The notes under the pieces: generated by a model | Told to the model about the DNA's origin: nothing | Databases searched by the model: none | The model's input: only the letters and a program-made list of their open reading frames with translations | Program-made: the position numbers and the translations under genes | Shown: in pieces, positions 32,707 through 41,980 of the stretch | How positions within the stretch are numbered: position 1 is the stretch's first letter | Layout of the letters: each line of letters opens with the position of its first letter | Origin: Actinomycetota bacterium | GTDB lineage: Bacteria > Actinomycetota > Thermoleophilia > Gaiellales > Gaiellaceae | Length of the DNA stretch: 57,746 nucleotides | Assembly (NCBI GenBank): GCA_005884575.1 | Contig: VAWW01000012.1 | Span: 1 to 57,746 of the forward strand | Direction of reading: 5' to 3'

Positions 32707-33449
32707 CCGTTCCGCGACCAGACGATCCGGAGACCCTCGAGCGTCAGATACGGGTCGACCTTCGAGACCGTTCGCGAGTGCGGGGCGATCAGGTCGGCGA
32801 GACCGCCGGTCGCGACGACCGGGGCGTCGGCATCGAGCTCGCCGCGGATCGCGTCAACGATCCCGTCCACCTGGCCGGCGAAGCCGTAGACGAGACCCGA
32901 ACGGAGCGCGGCCTCCGTCGTCTTCCCGATCACCGTCGGCGGCTCGGCGTAGTCGACCTTGACGAGTCGCGCGGCGCGTGCGAACAGCGCTTCCATCGAG
33001 ATCTCGATGCCTGGTGCGAGCACGCCGCCGACGTACTCGCCGGCCGGCGAGACGACGTCGAAGTTCGTCGACGTGCCGAAGTCGACGACGATCGCCGGGG
33101 CGCCGTAGCGCTCCTTCGCCGCGACGGCGTTCATGATCCGGTCCGGCCCGACCTCGCGCGGATCGTCGTAGAGGATCCGGATCCCGGTGCGCGTCCCCGG
33201 CCCGACGACGAGTAGGTCGATCCCTTCGCGCTGCGCCAGCTGCTCGTACTCGCGGATCAGCCGCGGCACGGTCGACGAGAGGCACGCGCCCTCGAGCCCG
33301 CCGAGGTCGAGGAAGTTCCGCAGCAGCACGCCGAGCTCGTCGCCGGTGCGCTGCGCCTCGGTCGCGACGCGCCAGGTCTGCGCGAGCGTGTCGCCGTCGT
33401 ACAGCCCGAAGACCGTCTGCGTGTTTCCGACGTCGACGACGAGGAGCAC
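32703..33449 (-). CDS. coaX: type III pantothenate kinase
   Basis: A 248-residue ASKHA-fold kinase. LLVVDVGNTQTVFGLY is the phosphate-1 motif, GPDRIMNAVAAKERYG contains the substrate-binding GxDR motif, VVDFGTSTNFDVV is the phosphate-2 motif and GVLAPGIEISMEALF follows. It catalyses the first committed step of coenzyme A synthesis and, unlike types I and II, is not inhibited by CoA. The GTG start at 33449 is only 18 bp from the divergent ATG of the deiodinase-like gene. Confidence 0.95.
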   Translation of the reverse strand: MLLVVDVGNTQTVFGLYDGDTLAQTWRVATEAQRTGDELGVLLRNFLDLGGLEGACLSSTVPRLIREYEQLAQREGIDLLVVGPGTRTGIRILYDDPREVGPDRIMNAVAAKERYGAPAIVVDFGTSTNFDVVSPAGEYVGGVLAPGIEISMEALFARAARLVKVDYAEPPTVIGKTTEAALRSGLVYGFAGQVDGIVDAIRGELDADAPVVATGGLADLIAPHSRTVSKVDPYLTLEGLRIVWSRNG

Positions 33450-33455
33450 CGGACG

Positions 33456-33462
33456 TACTATC
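33456..33462. promoter_or_regulatory. overlapping divergent -10 boxes for coaX and the deiodinase-like gene
   Basis: In the 18-bp gap, TACTAT (plus, 33456-33461) ends 6 bases before the ATG at 33468. GATAGT (minus, 33462-33457) ends 7 bases before the coaX GTG at 33449. The two boxes share five positions, so polymerase could serve only one side at a time. Any -35 elements would lie inside the opposite coding regions. Confidence 0.5.
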
Positions 33463-33467
33463 GCGGC

Positions 33468-34040
33468 ATGAGCGCCGGTCCCGCGACTCCGAGCGACTCG
33501 CCGCTCGGCCTAGAGGACGTCATGGCCTCGCCGGACTACCTCGAGCTACGCACACCGAGCCTCGCTCCCGGCGATCCGGTCAGGCTCGCCGATTTCGCGG
33601 GCGACCGACCCGTCGCGCTCGTGTTCGGCTCGTACACCTGACCGCCGTTTCGCCGCCAGTTGGGCGCGCTCGAGGATCTCCATCGTCGCTACGGCGAGCA
33701 GGTCGCGTTCTTCGTCGTCTACATCAAGGAAGCGCATCCCGAGGCCGGCTGGGTGCTGAGCGACAATCGCGACGCAGGGATCGCGCTCGCCGATCCCGCC
33801 TCGGACGCCGAGCGCGCGGACGTCGCCGAGGCGTGCGCGCTCCGACTGGAGATCGGGATGCCGGTCCTCGTCGACGCGATCGACAACGAGGTGGCGCGCC
33901 GCTACGGCGGCTGGCCCGACCGCCTGTACCTGATCGGCCGCGACGGCCGCGTCGCGTTCCAGGGCGGCGAGGGACCGTTCGGCTTCAAGCCGGAGGAGCT
34001 CGAGGCCGCGATCGAGACGGAGCTCGCGCGCGTTAGCTAG
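33468..34040 (+). CDS. deiodinase-family thioredoxin-fold protein, candidate selenoprotein (in-frame TGA at 33639-33641)
   Basis: Reading through one TGA gives 190 residues. The region before it (PVRLADFAGDRPVALVFGSYT) and after it (PPFRRQLGALEDLHRRYG) are in the same frame. The TGA falls at residue 58, where iodothyronine deiodinases have selenocysteine in SCTUPPF. Downstream, FFVVYIKEAHPEAGW matches the deiodinase YIEEAHxxDGW block with its active-site Glu and His. Thus it is probably a redox enzyme of the bacterial deiodinase-like group, not a broken gene. A short stem (CGCC/GGCG, 33651-33666) just after the TGA could be part of a SECIS. An alternative start is the ATG at 33522 (AGAGGA 5 bases upstream). 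Selenocysteine use itself is inferred. Confidence 0.78.
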
Positions 34041-34396
34041 AGGTCTTCGTCCGACGGAAGCGGTTCGCCGATCTTCTCGGCTAGCGCCTCCGCGGTCAGT
34101 GCGGGCCCGTCGCCCTCGCCGCGGAGCTCCTCGATCGTCACGTCGCCGGCAGTGTAGATCTCGGTGGATGATCCGCGTCGGGCGGTTCTTGTCCCACACC
34201 CAGACGTCCTCCAGCTTGAGGTGGAAGAACGGGTAGTTCGCCTGCGGGACGTACGTCCGCTCGAGCTTGTTGCAGAGATAGGTCGCGTCCTGTGTGAGGA
34301 CGCAGTAGCGAAAGAGGCCGAAGACGGCCTGGTATTCCTTCTTCAGTCCGAGCTCGAGCTCGGCTTCGTACTCGTCGAGGTCGTCCAGGTGGCTCA
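34037..34396 (-). pseudogene. DUF2469-family protein, single frameshift
   Basis: The ATG at 34396 opens a good match to DUF2469 (LDEYEAELELGLKKEYQAVF, FRYCVLTQDATYLCNKLER, LKLEDVWVWDKNRP). After TRII near 34167 the frame runs off, while EIYTAGDVTIEELRG... to LPSDEDL and a TAG stop continue in another frame. An extra C in CACC, or two lost bases, explains it. DUF2469 is a conserved actinobacterial protein of unknown function, so this is either a recent lesion or a sequencing indel. Its stop shares CTAG with the deiodinase-like gene's stop. Confidence 0.78.
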
Positions 34397-34402
34397 TGGG
34401 GG

Positions 34403-34858
34403 TCAGTTTAGCTCGGCCAGGAGGGCCTCCACCGGGCCCTTCCCGGGGATCTCGAGGCCCGGAGCGAGCTCGGCCAGAGGCTCCAGCGCGAACCGCCGCT
34501 CGTGGAGCCGGGGATGGGGAATCTCCAGGCCCGGCTCGGCCAGGGTCACGTCGCCGTAGACCAGGAGGTCGAGGTCGACCGTCCTCGGGCCGTACCGCTC
34601 CCCACCCCGGATCCGGCCCAGGCCGCGCTCGACCTCGAGGAGTGCCGCGAGCAGCTCCTGCGGGGAGAGCTCGGTCTCGATCGCGGCCGCGCCGTTCAGG
34701 AAGCGCGGCTGGTCGAGGAAGCCCACGGGATCGGTTTCCCGGAAGGCGGAGACCGCGACGATCCTGACCCCCGGAACCTCGCGGAGCGCCGCCACCGCCT
34801 GCCGCAGGGTCGCCTCCCGGTCGCCGAGGTTGGAGCCCAGCCCGACGTATGCACGCAC
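34403..34858 (-). CDS. folK: 2-amino-4-hydroxy-6-hydroxymethyldihydropteridine pyrophosphokinase
   Basis: A 151-residue HPPK. YVGLGSNLGDREATL starts the protein. PRFLNGAAAIET and the signature RYGPRTVDLDLLVYGD, with the two metal-binding Asp residues, are intact, as is IPHPRLHERRFALEPL. It transfers pyrophosphate from ATP to the pterin in folate synthesis. The GTG at 34858 lies 8 bases after TAGAAT (minus). folB and folP are upstream on the same strand but separated by an S8 protease gene on the other strand. Confidence 0.94.
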   Translation of the reverse strand: MRAYVGLGSNLGDREATLRQAVAALREVPGVRIVAVSAFRETDPVGFLDQPRFLNGAAAIETELSPQELLAALLEVERGLGRIRGGERYGPRTVDLDLLVYGDVTLAEPGLEIPHPRLHERRFALEPLAELAPGLEIPGKGPVEALLAELN

Positions 34859-34866
34859 CGCGGGCG

Positions 34867-34887
34867 ATTCTAGGCCGCCGGTACCGT
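34867..34887. promoter_or_regulatory. divergent -10 boxes for folK and the S8 protease
   Basis: TAGAAT (minus, 34872-34867) ends 8 bases before the folK GTG. TACCGT (plus, 34882-34887) ends 6 bases before the protease GTG at 34894. Both genes lack a ribosome binding site, so both are probably leaderless within a 35-bp gap. Confidence 0.5.
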
Positions 34888-34893
34888 GGCGGC

Positions 34894-36384
34894 GTGCACG
34901 TCCTCGCTGCCGCCCTGCTGGCCGGTGCCCTTGCAGGGCCGGCCGCCGCGAGCCCGGTGCTCGTCCAGACGAAGCCCGGCGCCGCGCCGATCCTGCGCGC
35001 GGCCGGCGCGCGCCCCGTAGCGTCACGGCTCGCGATCTGGCGGACGACGTCTCCCGCGCTCGTCGGGCGCCTCCGCCGCGCAGGCCTCCTGCGCGCGGCC
35101 GAGCCCGAGCGCTCGCTCGCTCGCGCGGACGACGCGTCGCCGTTCAGCGATCCGCTCATCGACCGGGAGTGGTGGCTGACCGCGATCGGCGTGCGCGACC
35201 TCGTTCCGCCCGTACCCGGCCGTCCAGTGACGATCATCGACAGCGGCGTCGATGTGGCGCACGAGGAATTCGCGGGCCGCCCGGATGTCACGGTCCTGAA
35301 CAGCCAGTCGACGTTCGCGCGCGACGAGGATCACGGCACGGAGGTCAGCTCGGTCGTCGGCGCGCCGGCAAACGGGGTCGGGGTCGTCGGCATCTACCCG
35401 CAGGCGGTGTTGCGACTGTGGGACGCGAGCCCGTTCCGCTCGATCACCAACTCCGACGCGATCGCGGGCCTGCAGGCCGCGACCGCCGCCGGGCCGAGCG
35501 TGATCAACCTCAGCTGGGGAAGTCCGCAGCGCGACCCGCTGCTCGAGCAGGCCGTCGAGGCCGCAGTGCGCGGCGGTTCGGTGCTCGTCGCCGCGGCCGG
35601 CAACGAGCGGCAGGGCGGCAACCCGGTCATCTATCCCGCGGCGCTGCCGCACGTGCTCACGGTCGGCGCATCCGACCAGTCGAACGCGCTCGCGTCGTTC
35701 TCGAGCTCGTCGCCGGGACTCGACCTCATCGCGCCGGGCGTCGCGATTCCGGTCGCGGATCCCCGCGTCTCGCCGACGAGCTACTCGCTCGCCGACGGAA
35801 CGAGCTTCTCAGCGCCGATCGTCGCCGGCGCCGCCGCCTGGATCTGGACGGCCCGGCCGGACCTCGACGCGGGCCAGCTGTTCGAGCTGATCCGGCGCTC
35901 CGCGCGCGACCTCGGCCCGCCCGGGTGGGATGCGGACACCGGCTTCGGCCTCCTCGACGTGCCGGCAGCGCTCGCCGCCCCCGCTCCCATCCGGGACCCG
36001 CAGGAGCCGAACGACGACGTCGCCGAGGTCAAGCCCGGCGTCACGTTCTCCACTGGCGGCCTCCTCCTCACCGCGCCGGGCCGCCTCGCAGGCCGGCTCG
36101 ACGGCTTCGACGATCCGCGCGACGTCTACCGGCTTCGCGTGCCCGCGCACCGGCGCCTGCGCGTGACCGCGACCGCCTCGGACGGGCGCCCTGTGGCCGT
36201 CTCGATCTGGAATGCCGGGACGACGAGCGTCCTCGGGACGAGCCGGAATCGCGTCTCGGCCGGCCCGAAGACCGCGGCGGTCGCGGGCGGCAGGACAGGC
36301 TTCAGCGGTTACGTGGCGCTCACCGTGCCGGCGGGCCGCCGGACCGACTACGTGCTGACGGTCACGGCGACCGCAGCACCGTGA
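34894..36384 (+). CDS. secreted S8 (subtilisin-like) serine protease
   Basis: A 496-residue exported protease from the GTG at 34894. It has a signal peptide (LAAALLAGALAGPAAA) and a propeptide to about residue 100. The catalytic triad is Asp in VTIIDSGVDVAHEE, His in DEDHGTEVSSV and Ser in DGTSFSAPIVAGAAAW. VLVAAAGNERQ holds the oxyanion Asn. A C-terminal pre-peptidase-type beta domain (EPNDDVAEVKPG, DVYRLRVP) follows. The enzyme is intact, unlike the S8 remnant at 10391. It is inserted between folB and folK on the opposite strand, and its 3' end overlaps folB by 23 bases. Confidence 0.92.
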   Translation: MHVLAAALLAGALAGPAAASPVLVQTKPGAAPILRAAGARPVASRLAIWRTTSPALVGRLRRAGLLRAAEPERSLARADDASPFSDPLIDREWWLTAIGVRDLVPPVPGRPVTIIDSGVDVAHEEFAGRPDVTVLNSQSTFARDEDHGTEVSSVVGAPANGVGVVGIYPQAVLRLWDASPFRSITNSDAIAGLQAATAAGPSVINLSWGSPQRDPLLEQAVEAAVRGGSVLVAAAGNERQGGNPVIYPAALPHVLTVGASDQSNALASFSSSSPGLDLIAPGVAIPVADPRVSPTSYSLADGTSFSAPIVAGAAAWIWTARPDLDAGQLFELIRRSARDLGPPGWDADTGFGLLDVPAALAAPAPIRDPQEPNDDVAEVKPGVTFSTGGLLLTAPGRLAGRLDGFDDPRDVYRLRVPAHRRLRVTATASDGRPVAVSIWNAGTTSVLGTSRNRVSAGPKTAAVAGGRTGFSGYVALTVPAGRRTDYVLTVTATAAP

Positions 36385-36712
36385 CGGCGCTGTAGTCGAC
36401 CTCGAGACCGCCGGGGCGGATCCCCGGCTTGCGGACGCGGACGAGCACGCGCACGGGCGAGAAGCGGCGCAGGAGCTCGTCGGCGACGGCGCTCGCGAGC
36501 GCCTCGATCAGGTCGTAGGAGCGCGCGTCGGAGACCTCCTGCACACAGTGGGCGACCTGCTCGTAGTCGACCGCCTCGTCGAGCCGGTCGGACGCACCGC
36601 GCTCACCGACCTCGAGCTCGACGTCGTACAGGTAGTCCTGTCCGTGCTCCTTCTCCTCGGGATGGACGCCGTGGCGGCCGAAGATCCGCAGGCCGGAGAG
36701 CTCGACGATCAT
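36362..36712 (-). CDS. folB: dihydroneopterin aldolase
   Basis: A 116-residue T-fold protein. IVELSGLRIFGRHGVHPEE holds the conserved pterin-site region, YDVELEVG and DEAVDYEQVAHCV the middle, and YDLIEALASAVADELL the conserved Glu helix. VRVRKPGI carries the catalytic Lys. It converts dihydroneopterin to hydroxymethyl-dihydropterin. The ATG overlaps the folP stop by 4 bases (ATGA), so folP and folB are co-translated. Confidence 0.94.
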   Translation of the reverse strand: MIVELSGLRIFGRHGVHPEEKEHGQDYLYDVELEVGERGASDRLDEAVDYEQVAHCVQEVSDARSYDLIEALASAVADELLRRFSPVRVLVRVRKPGIRPGGLEVDYSAVTVLRSP

Positions 36713-37524
36713 CCCGCCACTTTCGCGGCGACGGTGAGTGCCTGCACGTGCTCGGGCACGTCGTGGACGCGCAGGATGGTCGCCCCGCGGTCGTAGGCGG
36801 CGACCGCCGCGCCGACGCTCGCTGCGAGCGGGCCCGTCCTCGCCGCCGGGTCGCCGAGGATGCGGCCCAGCGAGCTCTTGCGCGAGAAGCCGATCAGCAC
36901 GGGCCGGCCGAGCGCGAGCAGGACGTCGAGCCGCCGCACGAGCTCGAAGTTCTGCGCAACGGTCTTGCCGAAGCCGATCCCCGGGTCGAGGCAGATCCGC
37001 CCCTCCGGGATTCCCGTCGCGACGGCGAAAGCGAGCCGCTGTTCGAGGAACGCCGCGACGTCGGACGCGACGTCGTCGTAGGTCGGATTCGCCTGCATCG
37101 TCCGCGGCTCGCCCTGCATGTGCATCAGGCAGAGGTACACCTCCGCGTCGCCGACGACCTCCGCGAGCTCCGGGTCGCCGCGCAATGAGGTGACGTCGTT
37201 GACGAGCTCCGCGCCGAGCTCGATCGCGCGCCGCGCCACCTCCGCCTTCGCCGTATCGATGGAGACGGGTAGGCCGTGCAGACGCTCGAGCACGGGCAGC
37301 ACGCGCTGCAGTTCCTCGTCCGCGTCGACGCCCTCGGAGCCGGGACGCGTCGACTCGCCGCCGATGTCGACGATCGCCGCGCCGTCCTCGAGCATCTGCG
37401 TCGCCGCGGCCACCGCGTCATCCGGGCGGAGATGGACGCCCCCATCCGAGAACGAGTCGGGCGTGACGTTGACGACGCCCATCACGGAAGGACGCGGGAA
37501 CCGCTGCTCGATCGGGACACGCAC
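36709..37524 (-). CDS. folP: dihydropteroate synthase
   Basis: A 271-residue TIM-barrel from the GTG at 37524. GVVNVTPDSFSDGG is the first pterin-binding signature. VDIGGESTRPGSE is the second, SIDTAKAEVAR and LVNDVTSL follow, and DPGIGFGKT and GFSRKSSLG are the late conserved blocks. It joins p-aminobenzoate to the pterin and is the sulfonamide target. A longer frame extends upstream to 37653 but lacks conserved residues; CAGAAT 7 bases before 37524 supports the shorter start. Confidence 0.94.
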   Translation of the reverse strand: MRVPIEQRFPRPSVMGVVNVTPDSFSDGGVHLRPDDAVAAATQMLEDGAAIVDIGGESTRPGSEGVDADEELQRVLPVLERLHGLPVSIDTAKAEVARRAIELGAELVNDVTSLRGDPELAEVVGDAEVYLCLMHMQGEPRTMQANPTYDDVASDVAAFLEQRLAFAVATGIPEGRICLDPGIGFGKTVAQNFELVRRLDVLLALGRPVLIGFSRKSSLGRILGDPAARTGPLAASVGAAVAAYDRGATILRVHDVPEHVQALTVAAKVAG

Positions 37525-37701
37525 GCGGAAGATTCTGACGTCCCCGCCCGTCCTGAGGTCGCGGGCGGCAACCGAAAGGGCACGATCATGACCCGCGGCA
37601 AGACGCGCAATCGCAAGTCGTTGTTCTAAGAGTTTCCTTCCGAGGAAGCGCAACGGGCGTCGCGGTACCGAACCCCCCGCGGCACCTTTTGCGTGCTCGC
37701 G
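37525..37701. other. folP-ftsH spacer, no feature seen
   Basis: A 177-base gap between ftsH and folP. It contains a 13-codon plus-strand frame at 37588 that I do not consider a gene. No clear terminator or riboswitch is visible. A possible upstream extension of folP runs through half of it. Confidence 0.3.
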
Positions 37702-39681
<1,980 letters not shown>

Positions 39682-39743
39682 AGAGGCTCTATCGGCAGGG
39701 TACCAGCGACGCTGATTCTAGAACCCGGATTCCTACGCGATGG

Positions 39744-40307
39744 TTACGCGGAATCCGGGGCGACCAGGGCCGGATCCAGGACGCCCACATAGGGGAGATT
39801 CCGGTAGCGCTCGCCGAAATCGAGCCCGTAGCCGATCACGAAGCGGTTCGGGATCTCGAATCCCACGTAGCGGACGGGCACATCGATCTCCCGCCGCTCC
39901 GGCTTGGTCATGAGGGCGCAGATCTCCAGCGACGCGGGATCGCGGGCCTCGAGGTTCCGCATCAGGTACGAGAGGGTCAGGCCGGAGTCGATGATGTCCT
40001 CGACGACGAGCACGTCCCGGCCCTCGATGTTGATGTCGAGGTCCTTGAGGATCCGAACGACCCCGGAGGAGTCCGTCGCCGCGCCGTAGCTCGAGATCGC
40101 CATGAAGTCGATCTCGCACGGGATCGTCAGCCGCCGCATCAGGTCGGACATGAAGAAGACGGCGCCCTTGAGAACGCCGACGAGCAGCAGGTCGCGGCCG
40201 GCGTAGTCGGCCGAGACCTCCTCGCCGAGCTCGGCGATCCGCCGCTGCAGCGTCTCCTCGTCGATCAGGATCTCGGTGACGGCGCGCTCGAGCTCGGTCG
40301 CGCTCAT
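39744..40307 (-). CDS. hpt: hypoxanthine phosphoribosyltransferase
   Basis: A 187-residue type I phosphoribosyltransferase. LLVGVLKGAVFFMSDL is the substrate loop, VVEDIIDSGLTLSYL is the PRPP motif with two acidic residues, and VGFEIPNRFVIGYGLD the purine-binding end. It salvages hypoxanthine and guanine. The ATG at 40307 is preferred; upstream frame adds nothing conserved. It lies between tilS and ftsH exactly as in Bacillus. Confidence 0.95.
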   Translation of the reverse strand: MSATELERAVTEILIDEETLQRRIAELGEEVSADYAGRDLLLVGVLKGAVFFMSDLMRRLTIPCEIDFMAISSYGAATDSSGVVRILKDLDINIEGRDVLVVEDIIDSGLTLSYLMRNLEARDPASLEICALMTKPERREIDVPVRYVGFEIPNRFVIGYGLDFGERYRNLPYVGVLDPALVAPDSA

Positions 40308-40393
40308 GGGGCAACCTGCCTCATGAGCGGGGGAGGGGATCCAATGCCGGGGGCACCGGGAGGTTCCCCCGGCCAACTTTCGAAGAAGGGGCG

Positions 40394-40420
40394 CGTGGGG
40401 GAAACATGGTTTCCCCCACG
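40394..40420. repeat. 12-bp perfect inverted repeat between tilS and hpt
   Basis: CGTGGGGGAAAC (40394-40405) and GTTTCCCCCACG (40409-40420) are exact complements around ATG. A tight 12-bp hairpin 25 bases after the tilS stop suggests a terminator or a processing site, though only TTCTTC follows on the minus strand. A second, 7-bp GGGGG/CCCCC stem lies at about 40349-40374. Confidence 0.65.
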
Positions 40421-40445
40421 GGAGCGAGCCGAAGGCGGGCGACGC

Positions 40446-41423
40446 TCACCCCTCGCGGACCGCCTCGACGCCCGGCGAGTCGACGATCCCCGGAACCGCG
40501 ACGACCTCGTCCCCGCGCACGACGAGCGGCCACGACTCGCGCTCCGAGCGGGGAACCTTTGCGTCGACGAACACGTCCTGGATCTTCTTCCTCCGTCCGG
40601 CCAGACGGTCGCCCGGCCTCCACGCTCGCACTCTAAGGCCTGGCAGGTCGGAGGCGATCCGCCAAGGTCCCCAGCGGACCTCGCCGCGCAGCTCCACCGG
40701 TCCGTGCTCGAGCCAGAGGCGGTCGTATTCGCGGACGGCCTGGAGCCCGCCGCCGAGATCGACGCGCTTCGAGCCGGCGACGGACGCAAGCAGCTCGGCG
40801 ACCGCGGGCGGCAGCAGCGCCCGCTCGTCGAGCGCGCGAAGGAGGTTCTCGTCGGCCGCCGGGTGCAGCTGCCGGAGCAGCGGCAGGACCTCTTCCCGGA
40901 TCAGGCCGCGCTTGGTCTCCCGGTTCGAGGAGTCGATGCGGAACTCGAGCCCCTCGGCGCGGCAGTACGCCTCGGTCTCCTCGCGCCACAGCGGCAGCAG
41001 CGGGCGGACGACGCCGTCCTCGCGGCGCACCTTGATCCCCGTCGCGCGGCCGCTCGAGACGAGCCGGTAGAGGATCGTCTCGACCTGATCGGAGGCGGTG
41101 TGCCCCGTCGCGCGCAGCCGGTCCGTCGCGACCGCGTAGCGCAGCTCGCGCAGCTCCTCCTCGGTCGTCGCACCGCCCGCCTCGACCAGCTCGGCGCCGA
41201 GTGTCTCGCGGCAGAAGCGGGCGTCCGCCGCCGACTCGTCCCCCCGCAGCCCGTGATCCACGTGGAGCGCGGAGACGCGGTAGCCGAGCGTCCGCAGCGC
41301 GTGGCAGAGGCACGTGGAGTCGGCGCCGCCGGAGACGAGGCAGGTGACGTCGCCGCCGGGCGGGATCAGCTCGTGCCGGCGGACGTGCTCCTCGATCCGG
41401 GCCCGGAGCGCCTCGGTGTCCAT
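40446..41423 (-). CDS. tilS: tRNA(Ile)-lysidine synthase
   Basis: A 325-residue N-type ATP pyrophosphatase. The P-loop is CLVSGGADSTCL (SGGxDS), ALHVDHGLRG is the second conserved block, and TGHTASDQVETILYRLV the third. The C-terminal substrate-binding domain (VRAWRPGDRLAGRRKKIQDVFVDAKVP, given here as RAWRPGDRL and KKIQDVFVDAKVP) is present. It makes lysidine at tRNA-Ile position 34, changing AUG to AUA decoding, and is essential. It begins the conserved tilS-hpt-ftsH series. Confidence 0.94.
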   Translation of the reverse strand: MDTEALRARIEEHVRRHELIPPGGDVTCLVSGGADSTCLCHALRTLGYRVSALHVDHGLRGDESAADARFCRETLGAELVEAGGATTEEELRELRYAVATDRLRATGHTASDQVETILYRLVSSGRATGIKVRREDGVVRPLLPLWREETEAYCRAEGLEFRIDSSNRETKRGLIREEVLPLLRQLHPAADENLLRALDERALLPPAVAELLASVAGSKRVDLGGGLQAVREYDRLWLEHGPVELRGEVRWGPWRIASDLPGLRVRAWRPGDRLAGRRKKIQDVFVDAKVPRSERESWPLVVRGDEVVAVPGIVDSPGVEAVREG

Positions 41424-41430
41424 AGAGGGA

Positions 41431-41904
41431 TTACAGCAGCGCCGAGACGTTGCATCCTTGCGCGGCGAGCGCGGGCTCGGCCTGCGAGAGGACGTCGTGC
41501 GCGAAGTTCGCCAGCCCGTAGGCGCGCATCATGTGCGGCCCCGCCTCACGGTGATGCGCCGAGGCGGCCACTGCCCGCCAGTACTCGGACAGCATCGCGC
41601 GAACGATCTGCCGCGTCTGGCTCAGCGACGGGTCGGTCGGGTTCGTCGCGTCGACACGGGCCGCCGCCCGCTTCGTCTCGGCGATCACCTCACTGGGCTT
41701 GGCCTCGCCCGTCGCGAGATTCGACGACCAGTAGCCGAGCATGCTCATGTTCAGCTGCGTCGTCGCGAGAAACTGCTTGTCCGTCGCCGAGCACGTGTGC
41801 TTCACGGTAGGGGTCATGCGGGCGCATCCCGCGAAGAAGGGGGTCACGCCCAGGATCAGCAGAGCGGCGATAAGCCGGTAGGAAGCTCGCACCGGACGTT
41901 CCAT
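41431..41904 (-). CDS. putative lipoprotein of unknown function
   Basis: From the ATG at 41904 a 157-residue protein with a signal peptide (LIAALLILGVTPFFAGC) ending in a lipobox (FAGC). The mature part is helical (QFLATTQLNMSMLGYW, IVRAMLSEYWRAVAA, AYGLANFAHDVLSQAE) with Cys near both ends (HTC and GCN) that might form a disulphide. No family recognised. It lies 8 bases upstream of tilS on the same strand, so they may be co-transcribed. Confidence 0.72.
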   Translation of the reverse strand: MERPVRASYRLIAALLILGVTPFFAGCARMTPTVKHTCSATDKQFLATTQLNMSMLGYWSSNLATGEAKPSEVIAETKRAAARVDATNPTDPSLSQTRQIVRAMLSEYWRAVAASAHHREAGPHMMRAYGLANFAHDVLSQAEPALAAQGCNVSALL

Positions 41905-41962
41905 CGGCGCGCCGCGGCCGCAGTTCATCACTCGTTCAGTGGGAAAGCGGGCGATCGTGGGC

Positions 41963-41980
41963 GTCCCTCGACCGAGGGAC
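41963..41980. repeat. 18-bp palindrome, copy 1 (GTCCCTCGACCGAGGGAC)
   Basis: A perfect 8-bp inverted repeat around AC, overlapping the last base of the glycosidase-like gene's stop codon. A near-identical copy lies upstream of the same gene at 43116-43133. Confidence 0.75.

Noticed and set aside
33639..33641. Treating the TGA in the deiodinase-like gene as an ordinary nonsense mutation
   Set aside because: It lies exactly at the family's selenocysteine position with good conserved sequence on both sides in the same frame, so a pseudogene reading is less likely, though not excluded.
36362..36384. Functional meaning of the 23-bp overlap of the S8 protease and folB ends
   Set aside because: Short convergent overlaps are frequent in this compact region and nothing special marks this one.
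37588..37629. 13-codon plus-strand frame (MTRGKTRNRKSLF) in the folP-ftsH gap
   Set aside because: It looks like a tiny basic ribosomal protein, but there is no ribosome binding site, it is antisense to a possible folP extension and I recognise no such protein.
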